Assembly (NCBI RefSeq): GCF_041270065.1
Contig: NZ_CP065958.1
Coordinates: forward strand, 5,704,001-5,768,000
Direction: 5' to 3'
Length of the DNA stretch: 64,000 nucleotides
Source of the DNA: Streptomyces fradiae
Lineage (GTDB): Bacteria; Actinomycetota; Actinomycetes; Streptomycetales; Streptomycetaceae
Position numbers and translations under genes: made by a program. Below, piece by piece: positions 18,055 through 26,738 of the stretch. The notes under the pieces were generated by a model. That model did not search any database and was not told the origin of the DNA. It saw nothing but the letters and a program-made list of their open reading frames with translations. Position 1 is the first letter of the stretch, and every line of letters starts with the position of its first letter.

Positions 18055-19146
18055 ATGACGACGCCCACCATCGAGCTCAAGCCCTCCTCCAGCCCGCTGT
18101 CCGACGCGGAGCGCGAGGCGATCCTGGCCAACCCCGGGTTCGGCCGGCACTTCACCGACCACATGGTCACCGTCCGCTGGACGGAGGGCCGCGGCTGGCA
18201 CGACGGCCAGCTCGTGCCGTACGGCCCGCTCTCCCTCGACCCGGCGACGAACGTCCTGCACTACGCCCAGGAGATCTTCGAGGGCCTGAAGGCCTACCGC
18301 CGCCCCGACGGCTCCGTCGCCAGCTTCCGCCCGGACGCCAACGCCCGCCGCTTCCAGGGCTCCGCGCACCGCCTCGGCATGCCCGAGCTGCCCGTCGAGA
18401 CCTTCATCGAGGCCTGTGACGTGCTGGTCCGCCAGGACCAGGCCTGGGTCCCGGCGCACGGCGGCGAGGAGTCGCTCTACCTGCGCCCGTTCATGATCGC
18501 GACCGAGGTCGGCCTGGGCGTCCGCCCGGCCAACGAGTACCTGTTCGTCGTCATCGCCTCCCCGGCCGGCCCGTACTTCGCCGGCGGCGTGAAGCCCGTC
18601 TCCATCTGGGCCTCCGAGGACCGGGTCCGCGCCGTCCCCGGCGGCATGGGCGACGCCAAGACCGGCGGCAACTACGCGGCCTCCCTGCTCGCGCAGGCCG
18701 AGGCGGCCGAGAAGGGCTGCGACCAGGTCTGCTACCTGGACGCGGTCGAGCACAAGTGGGTCGAGGAACTCGGCGGCATGAACCTGTACTTCGTGTACGG
18801 GAACAAGATCATCACCCCGGCCCTCACCGGCTCCCTGCTCGCGGGCATCACGCGTGACTCGCTGCTCAAGCTCGCCACCGACCTCGGGTACGAGGTCGAG
18901 GAGGGCCGCGTCTCCATCGACCAGTGGCAGGCCGACACCGCGAACGGCACCCTCACCGAGGTCTTCGCCTGCGGCACCGCCGCCGTCATCACCCCGGTCG
19001 GCACGGTCAAGTCCGCCCGGGGCGACTGGCAGCACTCCGGCGGTCAGCCGGGCGAGACCACGATGAAGCTGCGCGAGGCGCTGCTCGCCATCCAGACCGG
19101 CCGCGCCGAGGATGTCCACGGCTGGATGCACGAGCTGGGCAAGTAG
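18055..19146 (+). CDS. ilvE: branched-chain amino acid aminotransferase
   Basis: PLP enzyme that makes the last step of Leu, Ile and Val synthesis (and the first step of their breakdown) with glutamate/2-ketoglutarate. At 363 residues it is a type II (eukaryote-like) BCAT. The probable PLP lysine is in [16 protein letters not shown] (about 203), with [11 protein letters not shown] and the C-terminal [10 protein letters not shown] phosphate-binding stretch also conserved. ATG 18055 has AAGGAC about nine bases upstream. It lies downstream of leuB but after a strong terminator, so it is a separate unit. Confidence 0.95.
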   Translation: MTTPTIELKPSSSPLSDAEREAILANPGFGRHFTDHMVTVRWTEGRGWHDGQLVPYGPLSLDPATNVLHYAQEIFEGLKAYRRPDGSVASFRPDANARRFQGSAHRLGMPELPVETFIEACDVLVRQDQAWVPAHGGEESLYLRPFMIATEVGLGVRPANEYLFVVIASPAGPYFAGGVKPVSIWASEDRVRAVPGGMGDAKTGGNYAASLLAQAEAAEKGCDQVCYLDAVEHKWVEELGGMNLYFVYGNKIITPALTGSLLAGITRDSLLKLATDLGYEVEEGRVSIDQWQADTANGTLTEVFACGTAAVITPVGTVKSARGDWQHSGGQPGETTMKLREALLAIQTGRAEDVHGWMHELGK

Positions 19147-19188
19147 CACCCGGGGCCCGGGGTTCACGGCCCCGAGCCCATCAGGGGT

Positions 19189-20643
19189 TTACGGCTCCGA
19201 GTCCACCAGGGCGCCCGGGACGGTCTCCGTCCCGGGCGCTTCCGCGTTCCCGGGCGCCGCCTGCGCGGTGGACGCCGGCGTGAGCAGCGCGTACAGCACT
19301 CCGCCGACGATCCCGGAGAGCACGAAGCTGCAGTCGATGCCGCCGGTCAGGGAGAGCAGCGGGCCCTCGTAGAGCGGGGTGGACACCCCGGCCAGGCCGA
19401 CCGCCGCGCCGATCGCCCAGGCGGCGGTGGCGCGCGGGTGCCAGCCGGCGGCGAACCAGTAGATCCCGCCGCGCGAGCGCCGGTTGTAGACCTGGAGCGC
19501 CTCCGCGTCGTACTCCCCACGGCACCGCCGGTGCCCGATCAGGGTGATGACCGCCCACGGCGTGCCGATCGCGGTGAGCAGCAGCACGAACGAGGTCATC
19601 GCGGTCTGGGCGTCCGAGGCGAAGTGCCCGAGGAAGACGAAGGCGGTGGCGACGGCCGCGACGACCAGGGTGGCGCGGGCGCGGGTGGCCTTCGGCAGGA
19701 TCGCGTCCAGGTCCAGGCCCATCGAGTAGAGCATCAGTCCGGCGTTGCCGACCGAGCCGGCGGTCGCGGCGAGCAGCAGCGGCACCAGGTACCAGACGGG
19801 CGAGGCGGCGACCAGCGGTCCGGCGTAGTCGGCGCCGCCGCGGGCGGCGAGGGCGGTGAAGGTGCCGAAGAGCTGGGGCACGAGGAGGCCGATGACCAGG
19901 CCGAGACAGGTGGCCCGCCAGACCTTCTTCGGGTCGTGCTTCCGCGGCGAGATGTAGCGGGTGTAGTCGCCGAGCAGGGTGATGAAGGCGACCGGTCCGC
20001 TGAGGCCCGCGGCGACCGCCGAGAGCAGCCAGGTCGGCCAGAAGGAGCCGAGCAGATATGGGGTGTCGGGCGCCGCCGCGGTGGTGAAGTCCCCGGCGTA
20101 CGCGACGAGTCCGACGGCGAGCAGCACGGTCATGCCGATGGCGAGGACCTGGCTGAGCCGGAGCAGCAGCCGGTAGCCGTAGACCGCGCCGATCACGGTG
20201 AGCGCGGCGAGCAGCGCGTACACGGCGGAGTGCGTGGCGCCGCCGGTGGGCAGGCCGATCAGCCGCTCCAGGGTGCCGACCATCACGTCGCCGCCGATCC
20301 ACAGGGTCAGCGCGGTGTAGCCGAGGGAGAGCAGCAGTCCGACCACCGAGCCGACGAGCCGGCCGCGGACGCCGAAGAAGGCGCCGGAGGAGGTGGAGAG
20401 GTTGGTGGCGGTGCGCAGCGAGACCAGCGCGAGCGGGGCGGTGACGGCGACGCCGACGAGGGTGCCGGCGACCACCGAGGTCACCGAGGCCCACCAGCCG
20501 AGCCCGAAGGAGACCGGGAGCCAGCCGAAGACGATCACGCCGAGGCAGAGGTTGGAGCCGAGCAGGATCGACACGAGGTCGCGGGGACCGCTGGTGCGTT
20601 CCTCCTCGGGGACGGTGTCGACTCCGCGCTGTTCTATCGCCAT
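19189..20643 (-). CDS. NCS1-family nucleobase/cation symporter
   Basis: A 484-residue protein with about twelve hydrophobic segments. RDLVSILLGSNLCLGVIVFGWLP, the GDYTRYISP motif and RRSRGGIYWF are typical of cytosine/purine/hydantoin permeases (NCS1). Substrates in this family are cytosine, purines, allantoin or hydantoins, and the exact one is not readable. GGGAG lies seven bases before ATG 20643. It is divergent from the urease genes with 171 bases between, so uptake of a nitrogen compound for the neighbouring amidohydrolases is inferred. Confidence 0.88.
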   Translation of the reverse strand: MAIEQRGVDTVPEEERTSGPRDLVSILLGSNLCLGVIVFGWLPVSFGLGWWASVTSVVAGTLVGVAVTAPLALVSLRTATNLSTSSGAFFGVRGRLVGSVVGLLLSLGYTALTLWIGGDVMVGTLERLIGLPTGGATHSAVYALLAALTVIGAVYGYRLLLRLSQVLAIGMTVLLAVGLVAYAGDFTTAAAPDTPYLLGSFWPTWLLSAVAAGLSGPVAFITLLGDYTRYISPRKHDPKKVWRATCLGLVIGLLVPQLFGTFTALAARGGADYAGPLVAASPVWYLVPLLLAATAGSVGNAGLMLYSMGLDLDAILPKATRARATLVVAAVATAFVFLGHFASDAQTAMTSFVLLLTAIGTPWAVITLIGHRRCRGEYDAEALQVYNRRSRGGIYWFAAGWHPRATAAWAIGAAVGLAGVSTPLYEGPLLSLTGGIDCSFVLSGIVGGVLYALLTPASTAQAAPGNAEAPGTETVPGALVDSEP

Positions 20644-20814
20644 GAGAACTCCCAGATCGTGGGGCGCCGATTTTGAGCGCCGCTCTAGTCCCGGCTTGCC
20701 GTTCAATGTGAACCACGTCCGTCGGTCACGTCAATGCTTGGAAGATGGCGTCTCACCATTTAGAGTGTTGCTCAAAGTGTGCTCGAAGTCGTTCGATCAG
20801 GAGGTGTACGGGAC

Positions 20815-21513
20815 GTGCGACTGACCCCCACGGAACGCGACCGGCTGCTGCTCTTCGGCGCGGCCGAGCTGGCCCGCGCGCGCCGGGCCCGCGGCCTGCG
20901 GCTCAATGTCCCCGAGGCGACCGCGCTGATCGCGGACACCGTCTGCGAGGCGGCCCGCGACGGCCGGCGGCTCGCCGAGGCGATCGCGGCGGCCCGCTCG
21001 GTGCTCGGCCCCGACGACGTGCTGCCCGGCGTCGCCGACGTGGTCACCGAGGTGCACGTCGAGGCCGTCTTCGACGATGGCTCCCGGCTCGCGGTGGTCT
21101 CCGACCCCATCGGCGGGGGCACGCTGGGGGACGGCGCGCCCGGCGCGCTGCTCCCGGGGCCCGCGTACGAGGAGACCGCCCCGGCCGTCGCCCTCGTCGT
21201 CCGCAACACCGCCGCGGTCCCGGTCAGCGTCACCTCCCACTTCCACTTCTTCGAGGCCAATCCGCGCCTCGAGTTCGACCGCGCGGCGGCGTACGGCATG
21301 CGCCTGGCCATCCCGGCCGGAGCCTCCTTCCGCTTCGACCCCGGCGGCGCGGCCGAGGTCGGCCTGGTCCCGATCGGCGGCGCCCGCGTCGCGATCGGCT
21401 TCGCCGGCCTGGTCGACGGCCCGCTGGACGCCCCCGGGGCGCGGGACGAGGCCCTGCGCAGGGCCGCGGCCTGCGGATATCTCGGCGCCGAAGCCCCGAA
21501 GGAGGGCGAGTGA
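20815..21513 (+). CDS. ureAB: urease gamma-beta fusion subunit
   Basis: A 232-residue fusion. Residues 1-100 match urease gamma (LTPTERDRLLLFGAAELARARRARGLRLNVPEATALIAD...LPGVADVVTEVHVEAVFDDGSRL) and about 105-230 match urease beta (VSVTSHFHFFEANPRLEFDRAAAYGMRLAIPAGASFRFDPG). GTG 20815 has GGAGG upstream (about 20801). The stop codon overlaps the ureC ATG (TGATG), so the two are coupled. Fused gamma-beta subunits are known in several ureases, including those of Streptomyces. Confidence 0.92.
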   Translation: MRLTPTERDRLLLFGAAELARARRARGLRLNVPEATALIADTVCEAARDGRRLAEAIAAARSVLGPDDVLPGVADVVTEVHVEAVFDDGSRLAVVSDPIGGGTLGDGAPGALLPGPAYEETAPAVALVVRNTAAVPVSVTSHFHFFEANPRLEFDRAAAYGMRLAIPAGASFRFDPGGAAEVGLVPIGGARVAIGFAGLVDGPLDAPGARDEALRRAAACGYLGAEAPKEGE

Positions 21514-23195
21514 TGGACCCCTACGAGTACGCCTCCGTGCACGGCCCCCGGGCCGGCGACCGGGTCGTCCTGGGCGACTCCGGCCTCGTCGTACGCGTCG
21601 AGTCCGACTCCCAGAAGCCCGGCGACGAGTTCCTCGCCGGCTTCGGCAAGACCGCCCGCGACGGGCTGCACCTGAAGGCCGCCGCCGTCCGCGACACCTG
21701 CGACGTCGTGATCAGCAACGTGCTGGTGATCGACCCCGTGCAGGGCGTCCGCAAGACCTCGATCGGCATCCGCGAGGGCCGCATCCACGCCATCGGGCGG
21801 GCCGGCAACCCGGACACCCTCGACGGCGTCGACGTGGTCGTCGGCACCGGCACCTCGATCGTCTCCGGCGAGGGCCTGATCGCCACCGCCGGCGCCGTCG
21901 ACACCCATGTCCACCTGCTCTCGCCCCGGATCATGGAGGCCTCGCTCGCCAGCGGTGTCACCACGGTCATCGGCCAGGAGTTCGGCCCGGTCTGGGGCGT
22001 CGGCGTCAACTCGCCGTGGGCGCTGCGGCACGCCTTCAACGCCTTCGACGCCTGGCCGGTCAACATCGGCTTCCTCGCCCGCGGCTCCTCCTCCGACCCG
22101 GCGCCGCTCGTCGAGGCGCTGGCCGAGGGCGGCGCCTCCGGCTTCAAGGTCCACGAGGACATGGGCGCCCACACCCGGGCCCTGGACACCGCACTGCGGG
22201 TCGCCGAGGAGCACGACGTCCAGGTCGCCCTGCACAGCGACGGCCTCAACGAGTGCCTGTCGGTCGAGGACACCCTGAAGGTCCTCGACGGGCGCACCAT
22301 CCACGCCTTCCACATCGAGGGCTGCGGCGGCGGGCACGTCCCCAACGTGCTGAAGATGGCGGGCGTGCCGAACGTCATCGGCTCCTCCACCAACCCCACG
22401 CTGCCCTTCGGACGCGACGCCGTCGCCGAGCACTACGGCATGATCGTGTCCGTCCACGACCTGAAGACCGACCTGCCCGGCGACGCCGCGATGGCGCGCG
22501 ACCGGATCCGGGCCGGGACGATGGGCGCCGAGGACGTCCTGCACGACCTCGGTGCGATCGGCATCACGTCCTCGGACGCGCAGGGCATGGGAAGGGCCGG
22601 CGAGACCGTACGCCGGACCTTCGCCATGGCCGGCAAGATGAAGGCCGAGCTCGGGCCCCTTGAGGGCGACGGCGCGCACGACGACAACGCGCGCGTGCTG
22701 CGCTACCTGGCCAAGCTCACCCTCAACCCGGCCATCGCGCACGGCCTCGCGCACGAGATCGGCTCGATCGAGACCGGCAAGCTCGCCGACATCGTGCTGT
22801 GGCGGCCCGAGTTCTTCGGCGCCAAGCCGCAGCTGGTGCTGAAATCCGGCTTCCCCGCGTACGGGGTCACCGGCGACCCGAACGCCGCCACCGACACCTG
22901 CGAACCGCTCGTGCTCGGCCCGCAGTTCGGCGCCCACGGGGCGACCGCCGCCGACATCTCCGTGGCCTTCGTCGCGCAGGCCGCCGTCGACCTCGGCGCC
23001 GACCGGATGCCCACCCGCCGCCGGCGCGTCCCGGTGCGCGGCACCCGCGGCATCGGCCCCGCCGACCTGCGGCTCAACTCCCGCATCGGCGACGTCCAGG
23101 TCGACGGCCGCACCGGCCTCGTCTCGCTCGACGGCACGCCGATCCGCTCGGAGGCGGCCGAGTCCGTCTCGCTCAACCGCCTCTACTTCCTCTGA
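21513..23195 (+). CDS. ureC: divergent urease alpha subunit
   Basis: Catalytic subunit, 560 residues, of the nickel amidohydrolase family. Canonical ligands are kept: His132 and His134 (DTHVH), the carbamylated-Lys equivalent Lys212 (GFKVHED), His in ALHSDGLNE and GGGHVPN, and Asp in TSSDAQGMG. The mobile flap differs: the usual MVCHH is replaced by IVSVHDL, so Val314 takes the place of the conserved Cys while the catalytic His (His315) stays and the next His is Asp316. The segment after the first His pair also differs strongly from classical ureases. No ureD/E/F/G lies nearby. Urea hydrolysis or a related substrate are both possible. Confidence 0.88.
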   Translation: MDPYEYASVHGPRAGDRVVLGDSGLVVRVESDSQKPGDEFLAGFGKTARDGLHLKAAAVRDTCDVVISNVLVIDPVQGVRKTSIGIREGRIHAIGRAGNPDTLDGVDVVVGTGTSIVSGEGLIATAGAVDTHVHLLSPRIMEASLASGVTTVIGQEFGPVWGVGVNSPWALRHAFNAFDAWPVNIGFLARGSSSDPAPLVEALAEGGASGFKVHEDMGAHTRALDTALRVAEEHDVQVALHSDGLNECLSVEDTLKVLDGRTIHAFHIEGCGGGHVPNVLKMAGVPNVIGSSTNPTLPFGRDAVAEHYGMIVSVHDLKTDLPGDAAMARDRIRAGTMGAEDVLHDLGAIGITSSDAQGMGRAGETVRRTFAMAGKMKAELGPLEGDGAHDDNARVLRYLAKLTLNPAIAHGLAHEIGSIETGKLADIVLWRPEFFGAKPQLVLKSGFPAYGVTGDPNAATDTCEPLVLGPQFGAHGATAADISVAFVAQAAVDLGADRMPTRRRRVPVRGTRGIGPADLRLNSRIGDVQVDGRTGLVSLDGTPIRSEAAESVSLNRLYFL

Positions 23196-23215
23196 ACCGC
23201 TTAGGACCCGCCCTG

Positions 23216-24235
23216 ATGAACTACCGCATGCCCGCCGAGTGGACCCCCCACGAGCGCACCTGGATGGCCTGGCCCAGCCCCAACCCCACCTTCACCAACG
23301 ACGAGGAGCTGGCCGAGGCCCGCGAGGCCTGGGCCTCCGTCGCCCGCGCCGTCCACCGCTTCGAGCCGGTCACCATGGTCGTCGCGCCCGGCGACGCCGA
23401 CTCGGCCCGGGCCCTCCTCGGTGACGGCGTCGAGCTGGTCGAGCGGGAGCTCGACGACGCCTGGATGCGCGACATCGGCCCCACCTTCGTCAAGGACGAG
23501 GACGGCCGGCTCGCCGCCGTGGACTGGGTCTTCAACGGCTGGGGCGGGCAGGACTGGGCCCGCTGGGAGCACGACTCCAAGATCGCCCGCCATGTCGCGG
23601 ACGTGGCGGGGGTCCCCGTACTGCCGTCCCCCCTCGTGAACGAGGGCGGCGCCATCCACGTCGACGGCGAGGGCACCGTCCTGCTCACCGACACCGTCCA
23701 GCTCGGCGCGGGCCGCAACCCCGAGTGGAACCGCCAGCAGGTCGAGGCCGAGATCCACGCCAGGCTCGGCACCACCAAGGCGATCTGGCTCCCGCACGGT
23801 CTGGCCGGCGACTACGGCCTCTACGGCACCCAGGGCCACGTCGACATCGTCGCCGCCTTCGCCCGCCCCGGCACCGTCCTGGTCCACAGCCAGCAGAACC
23901 CCCAGCACCCCGACTACGAGCGCTCCCGCCTCTACGTCAACCTGCTGCGCGGCCAGACCGACGCCCAGGGCCGCCCCCTGGAGGTCATCGAGGTCCCGGC
24001 CCCCACCGTCCTCAAGGACGAGGAGGGCGACTGGGTCGACTACTCCTACATCAACCACTACCTCTGCAACGGCGGCGTCGTCCTCTGCGCCTTCGACGAC
24101 CCGCACGACGAACTCGCGGCCGAGATCTTCCGCCGCCTCTTCCCGGACCGCGAGGTCACCCTGGTCGACGCCCGCCCGATCTTCGCGGGCGGCGGCGGCA
24201 TCCACTGCATCACCCAGCAGCAGCCGGCGGTCTGA
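23216..24235 (+). CDS. aguA: agmatine deiminase
   Basis: Hydrolyses agmatine to N-carbamoylputrescine and ammonia. The 339-residue protein is a pentein-fold guanidino-modifying enzyme: MPAEWTPHERTWMAWP at the N-terminus, MRDIGPTFV and NEGGAIHVDGEGT carry Asp/Glu substrate residues, HVDIVAAF supplies the catalytic His, and Cys331 in GGGGIHCITQQQP is the nucleophile. It follows ureC by 20 bases and probably shares its operon. No N-carbamoylputrescine amidase (aguB) is adjacent. Confidence 0.92.
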   Translation: MNYRMPAEWTPHERTWMAWPSPNPTFTNDEELAEAREAWASVARAVHRFEPVTMVVAPGDADSARALLGDGVELVERELDDAWMRDIGPTFVKDEDGRLAAVDWVFNGWGGQDWARWEHDSKIARHVADVAGVPVLPSPLVNEGGAIHVDGEGTVLLTDTVQLGAGRNPEWNRQQVEAEIHARLGTTKAIWLPHGLAGDYGLYGTQGHVDIVAAFARPGTVLVHSQQNPQHPDYERSRLYVNLLRGQTDAQGRPLEVIEVPAPTVLKDEEGDWVDYSYINHYLCNGGVVLCAFDDPHDELAAEIFRRLFPDREVTLVDARPIFAGGGGIHCITQQQPAV

Positions 24236-24254
24236 GCGGGGTATCCCGCGACAG

Positions 24255-24289
24255 GCCCGGCCGGTCACGGGAGATGTGACCGGCCGGGC
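24255..24289. terminator. bidirectional terminator
   Basis: GCCCGGCCGGTCAC (24255-24268) and GTGACCGGCCGGGC (24276-24289) form a perfect 14-bp stem with a 7-base loop between two convergent genes. Confidence 0.85.
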
Positions 24290-24297
24290 CCGGGCTC

Positions 24298-24525
24298 TCA
24301 CGGTGAGGCGACGGGTTCGCTGGTGCCGTCACCGGTGCAGGCGAGGCACGGCTCGCTGTACAGCACGTGGCGATCGGCGTCGACCAGGACGACGCGGCGG
24401 GCGCCCTTGCAGCTGCGGCAGCGTCCGGGGCCACGGCGGGTGCCGAGGAATCGGCGGGTGCGGCGCAGCTCGGTGAGATGGCCGAGGAGGCCGTTCGCGT
24501 TGTCGTTCTGCCACGAGGTGCTCAC
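24298..24525 (-). CDS. small zinc-ribbon-like protein (75 aa)
   Basis: The basic N-terminal half (LRRTRRFLGTRRGPGR) is followed by CRSC and later CLAC, a CxxC...CxxC arrangement that suggests one bound zinc. Start is GTG 24525, without a clear ribosome site, 27 bases after the preceding gene, so translation may depend on it. Last of four small genes on the minus strand (25542 to 24298). I do not recognise the family; a nucleic-acid-binding role is only a guess. Confidence 0.6.
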   Translation of the reverse strand: MSTSWQNDNANGLLGHLTELRRTRRFLGTRRGPGRCRSCKGARRVVLVDADRHVLYSEPCLACTGDGTSEPVASP

Positions 24526-24551
24526 GGACAGTCAGCCTAGCGCTGTGCCGG

Positions 24552-25040
24552 TCAGTTCGGGTGGGCGTCGCTGCAGTTGGCCTCGCAGTTCCCGTCCCCA
24601 CAACTCGCGTGCTCGCACTCTGCGGCGACAGGGATACCGCCGTTCGAGGGCCCGAGCCACAGGGTGCGGTCGACCACGTAGCCGGCCTCGGTGATCCGGG
24701 CCTGCGTGCGCTCCAGGGCCGTCGGGTCGTGCCGCGTCGGGTCCGGCCGCTCGGGGACATGGTGTACGAAGCGGCCGAGCCGCCTGCACAGCGCCTGGTA
24801 GACGCGAGTGTGGAGGATCAGCGCGTGCCAGCCCTCGTCAATCGTGCGGGACGGCCGCATACCGCCCGGGAACATGGCTGCGGCAGCGACGAACTTGAGG
24901 GCCTCCTCGACGATCCGCCGGGCGTCCTGCTCGGCCATGTCGCGGTTGTTGTCGAGGACAGTGGCCGTGACGCCGTCGAATTCGGCCCGAGTGAGGAGGG
25001 ATGCGGCGTCTCGAACCGCGGGTGTCGCAGTGGTACTCAT
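24552..25040 (-). CDS. GRDP-like (glycine-rich domain-containing-like) protein with Cys-rich tail
   Basis: A 162-residue protein. DEGWHALILHTRVYQALCRRLGRFVHHVPERP resembles the core of the bacterial family related to plant glycine-rich domain proteins (WH...H...FVHH pattern). The last 30 residues are Cys-rich (CEHASCGDGNCEANCSD), which could bind metal. GGGAGG sits seven bases before ATG 25040. Function is unknown. It belongs to a run of small minus-strand genes that all carry cysteine pairs. Confidence 0.68.
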   Translation of the reverse strand: MSTTATPAVRDAASLLTRAEFDGVTATVLDNNRDMAEQDARRIVEEALKFVAAAAMFPGGMRPSRTIDEGWHALILHTRVYQALCRRLGRFVHHVPERPDPTRHDPTALERTQARITEAGYVVDRTLWLGPSNGGIPVAAECEHASCGDGNCEANCSDAHPN

Positions 25041-25163
25041 GGTGGTGCCTCCCGTTCTGCAAGAGGGTGGGTGCGCCCCGGTCGGGTTCCTGGCGAGGTA
25101 TGCGGCCGGGGCGGTTTTGGGCCTGCTCGCGGACGGACCGCTGTCTCGTCCACGAGCAGACGT

Positions 25164-25364
25164 TCATCGGCCCGCGCGACGGCGGCGGGCCATGTCCTGG
25201 TATTGGGCGGTCGCGACGAGCAGGTCGCCAGCGGGTGCCGCCAGCTCGGTCCGGTGGTCGGCGCATGCGTACACGTCGCGACCGTCCTCGACAGCGACGA
25301 CCACGACGGGCGCCCCGTTCGGGCTGGTGGCCTTGCGGCAGCGGGCGCAGCGGCGGTCAGGCAC
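25164..25364 (-). CDS. small cysteine-pair protein (66 aa)
   Basis: GTG 25364 has AAGGAG (25372-25377) seven bases upstream, and the frame begins inside the end of the preceding gene (8-base overlap). The product starts MPDRRCARCRKATSP and has a CxxC pair plus a later Cys-x-x-His (YACADH), suggesting a zinc site. The C-terminus is basic. I do not recognise a family. A longer form from GTG 25406 lacks a ribosome site. Confidence 0.62.
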   Translation of the reverse strand: MPDRRCARCRKATSPNGAPVVVVAVEDGRDVYACADHRTELAAPAGDLLVATAQYQDMARRRRAGR

Positions 25365-25542
25365 GGGGGTGCTCCTTCGGGGCCGGGGGGTGGCAGGGGC
25401 AGACACACGACACGGTGAATACGAGGTCGTCGTAGGTCGGGGTGCGGACCTCGCCGGTCTTGCAAGCGAAGTGCACCTCGAACCGGCACTCGGGGAGGAT
25501 GTGGGCGGTCGGTTTGGCCGGGGCGCTCACTGGGCGACGCAT
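25357..25542 (-). CDS. small Cys-containing protein (61 aa)
   Basis: The product MRRPVSAPAKPTAHILPECRFEVHFACKTGEV... contains CVCPC near the C-terminus, five cysteines in all. The start is either ATG 25542 or GTG 25530; neither has a strong ribosome site. Upstream, the stretch 25543-25780 holds a second open frame with a plausible helical segment (TTCVKALERARRHAVATELS) but no convincing start or end, so a broken upstream gene is possible. I recall similar small proteins from Streptomyces mobile or accessory regions. Confidence 0.55.
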   Translation of the reverse strand: MRRPVSAPAKPTAHILPECRFEVHFACKTGEVRTPTYDDLVFTVSCVCPCHPPAPKEHPRA

Positions 25543-25829
25543 GCGGGCTGAGCTCGGTGGCGACAGCGTGCCGGCGGGCCCGTTCCAGGGCCTTGACGCA
25601 CGTGGTCCATCGGTGAGAAGTCGAGGGGATCCGCCAGAGAGGGCCGGAGGTCCGCTGCGGTCCGGGGACGGGAATTTGCGTGGTCTCGCAGGGGACCCGT
25701 ACCCCATCCCACCATCTACCGGCCGCCCGCATCATGATCGTGCGTCCAGCGGGCAGCCGGTCCGTGAGCCGAGATGTCATGCCGCAAGGATCTGGTGACG
25801 GAGGGTGCTGATTCGATCTCAGACCGGTA

Positions 25830-25844
25830 ATCTCATGGTGAGAT
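25830..25844. promoter_or_regulatory. palindrome upstream of the XRE regulator
   Basis: ATCTCATGGTGAGAT has perfect 6-bp arms around TGG, 36 bases before the regulator's ATG at 25880. The 300-base gap 25543-25879 contains no other feature I can support. Confidence 0.5.
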
Positions 25845-25879
25845 GGATTTCGATCCCACGATGACTGTGGAGGCGTCGC

Positions 25880-26722
25880 ATGGCCCTCGGACCCATCGAG
25901 TTAGAGGCATGGTCGTGGGAGCGGGCGGAGGTCCGGCAGGCCCTGCGTGCGCGCGACATCGGCGCGGTCTTCCGGTATGTACAGCGGTACAGCGGCGCCA
26001 GTCAGGCCCGGATCGCCACTGCCGTCGAACTGTCGCAGGGGCGCGTGAACGAGATCATCAACGGCAGGCGGGAAGTCAAGGACTTGGAGGTCTACGAGCG
26101 GATCGCCGACGGCCTGCGGATGCCCGACGACGCCCGCCACATCCTCGGCCTCGCCGCCGGCAGGGAGAAGCGGGCCGGCGGGGTCGCATTCGACCTTGCC
26201 GCCTTCCCTGAGGTCGTCAGGGTCTACTCCTCCCAGGCCTCCGCGCGCGCGGAGATCCGCCAGCATGCCGCAGCCGCCGAGGAGCTCGACGTCCTGGCCG
26301 TGCGCGGCCTTGGGCTCATCGGCCTCAACGACAGCCTCCTCAGGGAGTACTGCCTGCCTCGTGACCAGGGCGGTCGGGGATTGCGCGTCCGGGTGCTGCT
26401 CCTCGACCCCGAGTCGCCGGCCACCGTCCGCCGCGCAGCCGAGATCGGGGAGTCCGCCGAATCCCTCGCCAGTGGGATTCGGCTGGCAGAGGCACGACTG
26501 CGCGAACTCTCGGGCGACGTACAGGTCTACCGGTACCGGCAGCTGCCCACTTGGCGCATTATTCGGCTCGACGGCACGATGTTCACCGGCGCCTTCGACG
26601 CGGGCTGGGAAGGCCACGAGTCGGCGACGTACAAGGTGATGGAGACGCCGCACGGCCCCTTCTGCCGGGGCTTCCGGCGAATGTTCGAGGCGCTCCTCGA
26701 CGGTGCGGAGCGGACCGTATGA
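25880..26722 (+). CDS. XRE-family regulator with C-terminal DUF5919-like domain
   Basis: A 280-residue protein. An HTH_XRE domain (about 20-85) contains YSGASQARIATAVELSQGRVNEIINGRREVKDLEVYERIADGLRMP. The C-terminal half (about 110-275) has VRVLLLDPESPATVRRAAEIGES and VYRYRQLPTWRIIRLDGTMFTGAFD, which resembles the domain often attached to such HTH proteins in Streptomyces and recalls phospholipase-D-like folds. GGAGG (25869-25873) is six bases before the ATG. A CYTH enzyme gene follows after 16 bases, so the two form a module. Confidence 0.82.
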   Translation: MALGPIELEAWSWERAEVRQALRARDIGAVFRYVQRYSGASQARIATAVELSQGRVNEIINGRREVKDLEVYERIADGLRMPDDARHILGLAAGREKRAGGVAFDLAAFPEVVRVYSSQASARAEIRQHAAAAEELDVLAVRGLGLIGLNDSLLREYCLPRDQGGRGLRVRVLLLDPESPATVRRAAEIGESAESLASGIRLAEARLRELSGDVQVYRYRQLPTWRIIRLDGTMFTGAFDAGWEGHESATYKVMETPHGPFCRGFRRMFEALLDGAERTV

Positions 26723-26738
26723 GGGAAGGGAGAAGCCG

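Noticed and set aside
25527..25780. A coding region before the small cysteine gene
   Set aside because: Two different frames each look coding in part, but neither has a start, ribosome site and end that agree. It is mentioned as a possible remnant, not as a gene.
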